Shown here: positions 14,910 to 19,413 of the stretch, one piece after another
How the letters are laid out: each line of letters opens with the position of its first letter
Position numbering within the stretch: the first letter of the stretch is position 1
Assembly: GCA_023389745.1 (NCBI GenBank)
Contig: JAEWED010000092.1
Span: 1 to 19,413, forward strand
Length of the DNA: 19,413 nucleotides
Source: Actinomycetes bacterium
Lineage (GTDB): Bacteria > Actinomycetota > Acidimicrobiia > Acidimicrobiales > Microtrichaceae
Reading direction: 5' to 3'
The notes under the pieces: model-generated
Database searches by the model: none
Told to the model about the DNA's origin: nothing
What the model saw: only the letters and a program-made list of their open reading frames with translations
Made by a program: the position numbers and the translations under genes

Positions 14910-15611
14910 GTGGAGAAGCTGATCTACCTCGCCCGGGTGCGCGCCGGTGTCGACGGCGCGACGCTGCGAGCGACCGCACTCGACGACGTGGTGCCCGGTC
15001 TGCGAGACGCCGGAGCGGCGCAGGTCTCGGTCCACCTGTGCGACGACCGGGTGGGCATCGCAGGGCCGATGCCGTGCCCGAGCGGCGAGCTCCCGTTGCG
15101 CGCCGCGGTCTCGTTGTGGGTGCCGTCGCACGACCTGCGCGGCGAGATCGACGACCTCGTCGCACGGCTCGGCGAACGCGTCGAGGGCTACCTGGTCACC
15201 GAGTCGGTGTACTCCGAGTTCGGTCAGCGTCGCGGCGCACCGAGGAACTGGGCGAGCGGCACGCGCTCGCCGGGAGTCGTCACCGTCGCAGTGGTCCACC
15301 GGAACCCGCAGCTCGACGAACGGACGTTCCGGGAGTTCTGGTACGGCCACCAGTCCCCCATGTCGGAGCGGCTCCAGCCGCGCCTGCGCTACGTGCGCAA
15401 CACCGTGGTGCATCCGGTCACCGCGGGTGCCCCACCGCTCGACGGGATCGTCGTCGAGAGCTGGGAGTCCGAGGAGCTGGTCGCCGACATCGAGGCGTTC
15501 CATCTGGGCGATCTCGAGAACCTCACGGTCATGCTCGACAGCGTGGGCACGGTGTTCGACATGACCCGACTGCGGAGCATCGCGATGTCGGAGTACCTGT
15601 TCGACGACTGA
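14910..15611 (+). CDS. EthD-like dimeric alpha/beta-barrel protein, 233 aa
   Basis: The C-terminal half looks like an EthD domain: VVHRNPQLDERTFREFWYGHQSPM (from about 128), then LRYVRNTVVHP and LDGIVVESWES. The N-terminal half (LIYLARVRAGVDGATLRA, then AAVSLWVPS) may be a diverged second copy, giving two ferredoxin-like units in one chain. EthD proteins are often small accessory or isomerase-like proteins in degradation pathways; no substrate can be assigned. The start is GTG 14910 with AGGA seven bases upstream. It follows maf by 12 bp and ends the operon, converging on the methyltransferase. Confidence 0.78.
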   Translation: MEKLIYLARVRAGVDGATLRATALDDVVPGLRDAGAAQVSVHLCDDRVGIAGPMPCPSGELPLRAAVSLWVPSHDLRGEIDDLVARLGERVEGYLVTESVYSEFGQRRGAPRNWASGTRSPGVVTVAVVHRNPQLDERTFREFWYGHQSPMSERLQPRLRYVRNTVVHPVTAGAPPLDGIVVESWESEELVADIEAFHLGDLENLTVMLDSVGTVFDMTRLRSIAMSEYLFDD

Positions 15612-15623
15612 TCCGTCAGGCGG

Positions 15624-15675
15624 CTGGGACTGGGGCGACTGGAACTGGGGCGACTGGAACTGGGGGCGACTGGCG
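15624..15675. repeat. G-rich 15-bp tandem repeat between convergent genes
   Basis: CTGGRACTGGGGCGA is present at 15624-15638, 15639-15653 and 15654-15669 (one extra G in the third). A partial copy runs to 15675, one base before the methyltransferase stop. The plus strand carries repeated G runs of 3-5 and could form a G-quadruplex. It fills nearly all of the 65-bp gap. Confidence 0.85.
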
Positions 15676-15676
15676 C

Positions 15677-17089
15677 TCAGACGAAACCGGCCCTGGTGAG
15701 CGGCATGCCGCTGGTCCCGTCGGGATCGGGAACGACGCCGAGCACCTGGTGCACGGCGATGCCGCCGTCGTGGAAGCCGTTGGCCGACCCGGCCATGTAG
15801 AGGCGCCACACCCGGGCCCGTGCCGGACCGACGAGCTCGACCGCCCGCTCCCAGTCCGCCTCGAGGTTCGCGACCCAGGCACGCAAGGTGCGGTCGTAGT
15901 GCTCGCGCAGCGACTCGACATCGCGCACCTCGAAGCCGGCCGCCTCCATCGCGAGCACGACCTGGCCGACGTCGATGAGCTCTCCGTCGGGGAACACGTA
16001 GCGCCCGACGAAGCTGCGCGGGCCGATCCGGGAGCCACCCACCGAGGAGATCGCGTGGTTCAGGAGACGGCCCTCGTCGCCCAGCAGGCCCCGCAGCGTC
16101 TCGAAGTACTCCGGGATGTGACGGGCGCCGACGTGTTCGAACATGCCGATCGACGAGATCGCGTCGAACCGCTCGCCGGCGAGCTCGCGGTAGTCCTGCT
16201 CGCGGATGTCGACCAGGTCCGACAGCCCTGCGGCAGCCACCCGTTCCCTCGCGTGCACGACCTGTTCGTGGCTGATCGACACGCCGACGACCCTGGCCCC
16301 GTGGTGTCGGGCGGCGTGCATCGCGAGCGATCCCCAGCCGCAGCCGACGTCGAGCAGCGTGGCGCCGGGTCGCTCGGGCAGTCCGAGCTTGCGGCACACC
16401 AGCTCGAACTTTGCGGTCTGCGCGTCCTCGAGCGTGGTGCCGTCGTCGACGAAGCGGGCGCACGAGTAGGTCATCGACGGTCCCAGCACGAGTCGGTAGA
16501 AGTCGTTGCCGACGTCGTAGTGGTGGCTGATGGCCGCGGCGTCGCGTTCCTTGGAGTGCAGGCGGCCGCGCTGGTGGGCCTCTTCACGCGGTGGAGCGAG
16601 CGGCAGCCCGAACCCGCCGACGGAGCGCACCGCAGCGATCGCAGCCGTCGCGGCTGCCAGGTCGGGACGGATGCGTGCCGCGTGCGCCAGCAGTGCCAGC
16701 ACCTCGATGACATCGCCGCGGATGTCGAGCTCGCCGGTGACATAGGCGCGTCCGAGGCCCAGCTCCCCCGGCGCCCACAGCATCCGCCGCAGGGCGTCCG
16801 GGGAGCGCACCACCACCGAACCGGTCTCGGCGGCGCCGCCCTCCCAGAACGTGCTGCCGTCCCAGAACGTCCTGCCCTCCCAGAACGTGCTGCCGTCCCA
16901 GAACGTGAAGGGCACCGGCACCCCGTCAGGGAAGAACGCATCGAGCACCGGTGCGAGCCTCGAGGCGACCGACTCGGGGTCGCCGGGATGCCATCGATGG
17001 TGGTGCACACCTCTGTCCGGCGCGTCGGTCGGACGTCGCTCGACGGACGTCAGCCGGCGGGGTCGTGTCGGGCGGTGGTGTGTCCTCAC
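15677..17089 (-). CDS. SAM methyltransferase of the cyclopropane-fatty-acid synthase family, 470 aa
   Basis: It probably transfers a methyl or methylene group from SAM to a phospholipid acyl chain. An N-terminal domain (about 40-165) precedes the methyltransferase core. Visible motifs are ISHHYDVGNDFYRLVLGPSM, TYSCARF (substrate-site Cys), LLDVGCGWGS (SAM loop, 245-254), SSIGMFEHVG with Glu318, LLNHAI (His345) and EHYDRTLRAW. The bicarbonate-binding Glu/His/Tyr set known in CFA synthases therefore appears present. GTG 17089 is chosen for AGGAGG five bases upstream; a GTG at 17128 is possible. The odd feature is four copies of TFW(D/E)G(S/R/G) at 62-85, from an 18-bp tandem repeat. The gene stands alone, downstream of purH. 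Confidence 0.9.
   Translation of the reverse strand: MRTHHRPTRPRRLTSVERRPTDAPDRGVHHHRWHPGDPESVASRLAPVLDAFFPDGVPVPFTFWDGSTFWEGRTFWDGSTFWEGGAAETGSVVVRSPDALRRMLWAPGELGLGRAYVTGELDIRGDVIEVLALLAHAARIRPDLAAATAAIAAVRSVGGFGLPLAPPREEAHQRGRLHSKERDAAAISHHYDVGNDFYRLVLGPSMTYSCARFVDDGTTLEDAQTAKFELVCRKLGLPERPGATLLDVGCGWGSLAMHAARHHGARVVGVSISHEQVVHARERVAAAGLSDLVDIREQDYRELAGERFDAISSIGMFEHVGARHIPEYFETLRGLLGDEGRLLNHAISSVGGSRIGPRSFVGRYVFPDGELIDVGQVVLAMEAAGFEVRDVESLREHYDRTLRAWVANLEADWERAVELVGPARARVWRLYMAGSANGFHDGGIAVHQVLGVVPDPDGTSGMPLTRAGFV
16835..16906 (-). repeat. In-frame 18-bp tandem repeat (4 copies) in the CFA-synthase-like gene
   Basis: Four 18-bp units encode TFWDGS, TFWEGR, TFWDGS and TFWEGG. Units 1 and 3 (16889-16906, 16853-16870) are identical in DNA, and units 2 and 4 differ only in the last codon. 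This fits duplication of a 36-bp dimer. The nearly unchanged DNA suggests a recent event or ongoing slippage. Confidence 0.93.
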
Positions 17090-17094
17090 GGGCA

Positions 17095-17149
17095 CCTCCT
17101 CGACTCGGTGGCCGTCGGCGGCGGCCACGCGTCTGCGTGATCGAGTCTA
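17095..17149 (-). promoter_or_regulatory. -10-like TAGACT and strong Shine-Dalgarno of the methyltransferase gene
   Basis: TAGACT (17149-17144) is a good -10 without an evident -35. AGGAGG (17100-17095) lies five bases before GTG 17089. The predicted leader is about 48 nt. This gene and the CBS gene are the two first genes here that have a real 5' leader and Shine-Dalgarno. Confidence 0.5.
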
Positions 17150-17182
17150 GGAAGGGCCCGCGCCGCGTTGCTGGAGAAGTGA

Positions 17183-17202
17183 AGGACCCGTCGAACGGTC
17201 CT
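17183..17202 (-). terminator. Possible terminator after purH
   Basis: On the minus strand AGGACCG, loop TTCGA, and CGGGTCCT form a 7-bp stem with one bulged G. It is followed by TTCACTTCTC, a weak T-containing tail. It lies 6 bp past the purH stop and before the methyltransferase promoter. Confidence 0.4.
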
Positions 17203-17208
17203 CCACGC

Positions 17209-18753
17209 TCAGTGCTTGAAGTGCCGCTCGCCGGTGAAGACCATCGCGAGGCCCGCTTCGTTCGCCGCGGCGATGACCTCGTCGTCGCGGATCGAGCCGC
17301 CCGGCTGGATGACCGCGGTGGCGCCGGCTTCGGCGGCGGCGTCGAGACCGTCACGGAACGGGAAGAACGCATCCGAGGCGCAGGCGCCGCCCACGGCGCG
17401 GCCGTCGGCCTTCTCGGCGGCGATCCGACCGGCGTCTCGCCGGTTCTGCTGGCCGGCACCGATGCCGACGGCCTGTCCGTCCTTGACCAGCACGATCGTG
17501 TTCGAGGTGACGCGAGCGGCCACCCGCCAGGCGAGCTCCAGGTCTCGCCACTCGTCCTCGCTCGGCGAGCGGTCCGTGGCGACGGTCCAGTTGCTGCGAT
17601 CCATCGACACCGTGTCGGCGGTCTGCACGAGCAGGCCGCCCGAGATCGAACGGACGTCGAGGGCCGGCACCACGGGGGCGGGTGCGGTCAGCACCCGCAG
17701 GTTCTTCTTCGCGGTCAGGATCTCGAGGGCGTCGTCCTCGTAGCCGGGGGCGATGACGACCTCGGTGAAGACCGGAGCGAGCGCCTCGGCGAGGCTCGCC
17801 GGCACCACCCGGTTGAGTGCCACGATGCCACCGAAGGCCGACGTCGGGTCGCAGGCGTGCGCACGTTCGTAAGCGGTGGTGATGTCGCTCCCGGTCGCCG
17901 CGCCGCACGGGTTCGCGTGCTTGATGACGACCGCGGTGGGCAGCTCGCCGAGGGAGTGGACCAGACGCCAGGCGGCGTCCGCGTCGTAGACGTTGAGGTA
18001 CGACATCTCCTTGCCGCCGTGCTGGACCGCGTCGTCCCAGCAGCTGCCGCCGGGCAGCGAGTAGCGGGCACCGTGCTGGTGGGGGTTCTCGCCGTAGCGC
18101 AGGCTCTGGGTCCGGGTGGCGGACAGGTGCAACGTCCGGGGCAGCTCCGAGGACTCGGCGACCTCACCGGCGTCGCCGGAGTCGAACCACGACACGATCG
18201 CCGCGTCGTAGGCGGCCGTGTGGGCGAACGCGTCGCGGGCGAGCCGTCGGCGCGTCGGGGCGCTCACGTCGCCCTCGGCGCGCAGCTCGGCGAGCACGAT
18301 CTCGTAGTCGGCCGGGTCGACCAGCACCGTGACCTGCGAGTGGTTCTTCGCGGCACCACGGACCATGGCGGGGCCGCCGATGTCGATGAGCTCGATCGAG
18401 GGGTCGGAGCTGAACGGGTAGAGGTTGACCGCGACCAGGTCGATGGCGGTCACGCCGTAGGTCGCCATGTCCTCGACGTGGCTCGGGTCGGTGCGGTCCG
18501 CGAGGATCCCGCCGTGGATGGCCGGGTGCAGCGTGACCACGCGGTGGCCGAGCATCTCCGGGAACCCCGTGACCTCTTCGGTGGCCATGACCGGCAGACC
18601 GGCCTCGGCGAGCACCCGGGCGGTGCCGCCCGACGACACCAGCTCCCACCCGAGCTCGACCAGGGCGCGGCCGAGCTCGACCATCCCCGTCTTGTCGTAG
18701 GCGGACAGCAACGCTCTGCGCGGCGCCGCGGCGTGAGGGGCAGGGTCGGTCAT
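17209..18753 (-). CDS. purH: Bifunctional AICAR transformylase / IMP cyclohydrolase, 514 aa
   Basis: It carries out the last two steps of IMP synthesis: formylation of AICAR from 10-formyl-THF and ring closure. The N-terminal MGS-like cyclohydrolase domain (about 12-150) has SAYDKTG, SSGGTA, TGFPEMLGH, TLHPAIHGGIL, NLYPF and IDIGGPAMVRGAAKNH (Lys136). The transformylase domain has LRYGENPHQ, YLNVYDADAAW, VIKHANPCG (catalytic Lys278-His279), AFGGIVALNR, SGGLLVQ, GAGQQNR and DAFFPFRDG, and ends in GERHFKH. Residue 73 is Val (HRVVTLHP), where the usual motif is GRVKTLHP with a lysine; see findings. The ATG overlaps the purN stop as ATGA, so the pair is translationally coupled. Confidence 0.96.
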   Translation of the reverse strand: MTDPAPHAAAPRRALLSAYDKTGMVELGRALVELGWELVSSGGTARVLAEAGLPVMATEEVTGFPEMLGHRVVTLHPAIHGGILADRTDPSHVEDMATYGVTAIDLVAVNLYPFSSDPSIELIDIGGPAMVRGAAKNHSQVTVLVDPADYEIVLAELRAEGDVSAPTRRRLARDAFAHTAAYDAAIVSWFDSGDAGEVAESSELPRTLHLSATRTQSLRYGENPHQHGARYSLPGGSCWDDAVQHGGKEMSYLNVYDADAAWRLVHSLGELPTAVVIKHANPCGAATGSDITTAYERAHACDPTSAFGGIVALNRVVPASLAEALAPVFTEVVIAPGYEDDALEILTAKKNLRVLTAPAPVVPALDVRSISGGLLVQTADTVSMDRSNWTVATDRSPSEDEWRDLELAWRVAARVTSNTIVLVKDGQAVGIGAGQQNRRDAGRIAAEKADGRAVGGACASDAFFPFRDGLDAAAEAGATAVIQPGGSIRDDEVIAAANEAGLAMVFTGERHFKH

Positions 18754-19331
18754 GTCACTCGCTCCGTTTCGTGGATCGATCCGGTGTCGAGGATCGACCT
18801 GATGGTGTCGACGTAGAGCCGACGCTCCACGGTCTTGATGCGTTCGTGCAGGCTGGCCTCGTCGTCGTCGGCTCGGACCTCGACGGCCTCCTGGGCGAGG
18901 ATCGGTCCGACGTCGACCTGCTCGGTGGCGACGTGCACCGTGCAGCCGGTGACCTTGACGCCGTAGTCGAGGGCGTCGCGCACCGCGTTCCACCCGGGGA
19001 ACGACGGCAGCAGCGACGGGTGGGTGTTGACGATCTTCCCCGGGAAGGCAGCGAACGCGGAGGGCGCCAGGATCGTGCCCCAGCCGGCCATCGCGACCAG
19101 CTCGATGCGCTCGATGCTGAGCACGTCGAGGACCCGGTCGGTGTAGCGGGCCCGGTCGAACCCGGCGCCGAAGTCGGTGCGCTCGACACGCTCGTGGCGC
19201 AGCCCGTGGCGCTCCGCGACGTCTTCGACGGCGCAGGGACGGTCGACCACGACGACGGCGATCGGCAGGCCTGCGTCGGCCATCGCGTCGAGGAGGGTTC
19301 CGCTGCCCGAGGCCAGCACGGCGAGTCGCAT
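18750..19331 (-). CDS. purN: Phosphoribosylglycinamide formyltransferase, 193 aa
   Basis: It transfers formyl from 10-formyl-THF to GAR, the third step of purine synthesis. Visible motifs are MRLAVLASGSGTLLDAM (phosphate-binding loop), VAMAGWGTILAP, IVNTHPSLLPSFPG with Asn102 and His104, and GCTVHVATEQVDVGPILAQ with Asp140. These match the Asn/His/Asp catalytic set of PurN. ATG 19331 is chosen because the protein then begins at the conserved strand; a GTG at 19355 would add eight residues. TAGTTT lies eight bases upstream and there is no Shine-Dalgarno. It is the first gene of a purN-purH operon. Confidence 0.95.
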   Translation of the reverse strand: MRLAVLASGSGTLLDAMADAGLPIAVVVVDRPCAVEDVAERHGLRHERVERTDFGAGFDRARYTDRVLDVLSIERIELVAMAGWGTILAPSAFAAFPGKIVNTHPSLLPSFPGWNAVRDALDYGVKVTGCTVHVATEQVDVGPILAQEAVEVRADDDEASLHERIKTVERRLYVDTIRSILDTGSIHETERVT

Positions 19332-19339
19332 CGGCGTGG

Positions 19340-19345
19340 AAACTA
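19340..19345 (-). promoter_or_regulatory. -10-like TAGTTT upstream of purN
   Basis: TAGTTT on the minus strand is followed by eight bases and the purN ATG. This fits a leaderless start. TATATC further upstream (about 19377-19382) is a second possible -10 that would give a leader. Confidence 0.35.
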
Positions 19346-19386
19346 CCAGCCGCACCGCGCCCCTCCCGCAGCCGAGATATAGGGGT

Positions 19387-19413
19387 CGTCATCGACATCC
19401 CCTGTCGATGACG
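19387..19413. repeat. Perfect 11-bp inverted repeat at the window edge
   Basis: CGTCATCGACA (19387-19397) and TGTCGATGACG (19403-19413) are exact reverse complements around TCCCC. The repeat runs to the last base and may extend outside. It could be a terminator of a gene beyond the edge or an operator upstream of purN. No T tract follows on the minus strand; the plus side cannot be seen. Confidence 0.6.

Noticed and set aside
14343..16463. Minus-strand open frame of about 700 codons spanning maf, the EthD-like gene and the methyltransferase
   Set aside because: It crosses three well-supported genes, is Arg/Pro/Ala/Gly-rich low-complexity sequence, and shows no family motif. Long antisense frames are expected in GC-rich coding DNA.
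1..19413. CRISPR array, insertion sequence, prophage, tRNA or rRNA
   Set aside because: I read both strands and found no regularly spaced repeats of CRISPR size, no transposase or integrase, and no tRNA-like or rRNA-like segment. The tandem repeats present are short and have no spacers.

Overview
The window is about 19.4 kb of high-GC, densely packed DNA with short intergenic gaps, ATGA stop/start overlaps and many GTG starts. The gene families point to an actinobacterium: an AtsA-like sulfatase, a long LeuA behind a leucine leader peptide, a CBS-pair protein and a cyclopropane-fatty-acid-synthase-like methyltransferase. The style resembles Acidimicrobiia, but that placement is inference from gene content. 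I see no phage, insertion sequence, CRISPR, tRNA or rRNA.

Layout, left to right. (1) 1-1474 (+): the end of a hypothetical gene, ATGA-coupled to a secreted protein that resembles proteins found beside Tad/Flp pilus loci. (2) 1509-3845 (-): an S1 arylsulfatase. (3) 3929-5368 (+): a GlcD-type FAD dehydrogenase. (4) 5396-7965 (-): a 16-codon mini-ORF coupled by ATGA to a triple-PAS GGDEF-EAL protein. (5) 8091-8510 (-): a DoxX-like membrane protein. (6) 8615-10033 (+): a GH3 lipoprotein with a repetitive Ser/Gly/Thr tail. (7) 10049-10546 (-): a small membrane protein of unknown function, divergent from (8) a CBS-pair protein (10676-11110, +). (9) 11131-13089 (-): leuA with a complete-looking attenuator, comprising promoter, leader peptide MTPATSLLLLH, a hairpin and an intrinsic terminator. 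(10) 13151-15611 (+): an operon of tRNA-dihydrouridine synthase, Maf pyrophosphatase and an EthD-like protein. (11) 15677-17089 (-): a CFA-synthase-like SAM methyltransferase whose reading frame holds four copies of an 18-bp unit. (12) 17209-19331 (-): purN-purH, ATGA-coupled, covering three late chemical steps of IMP synthesis.

The genes are mostly housekeeping (leucine, purines, tRNA modification, nucleotide hygiene, lipid modification), with one c-di-GMP regulator and two surface or secreted functions. The most informative regulatory feature is the leuA attenuator. A second window-wide feature is that almost every first gene of a transcription unit has a NANNNT -10-like hexamer ending 5-8 nt before its start codon and no Shine-Dalgarno sequence. 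This suggests that leaderless transcripts are the default here. I did not find an obviously novel multi-gene system. The best leads are the leuA leader, the coupled mini-ORF before the GGDEF-EAL gene, the tandem repeat inside the methyltransferase, and intergenic dyads and shared motifs.
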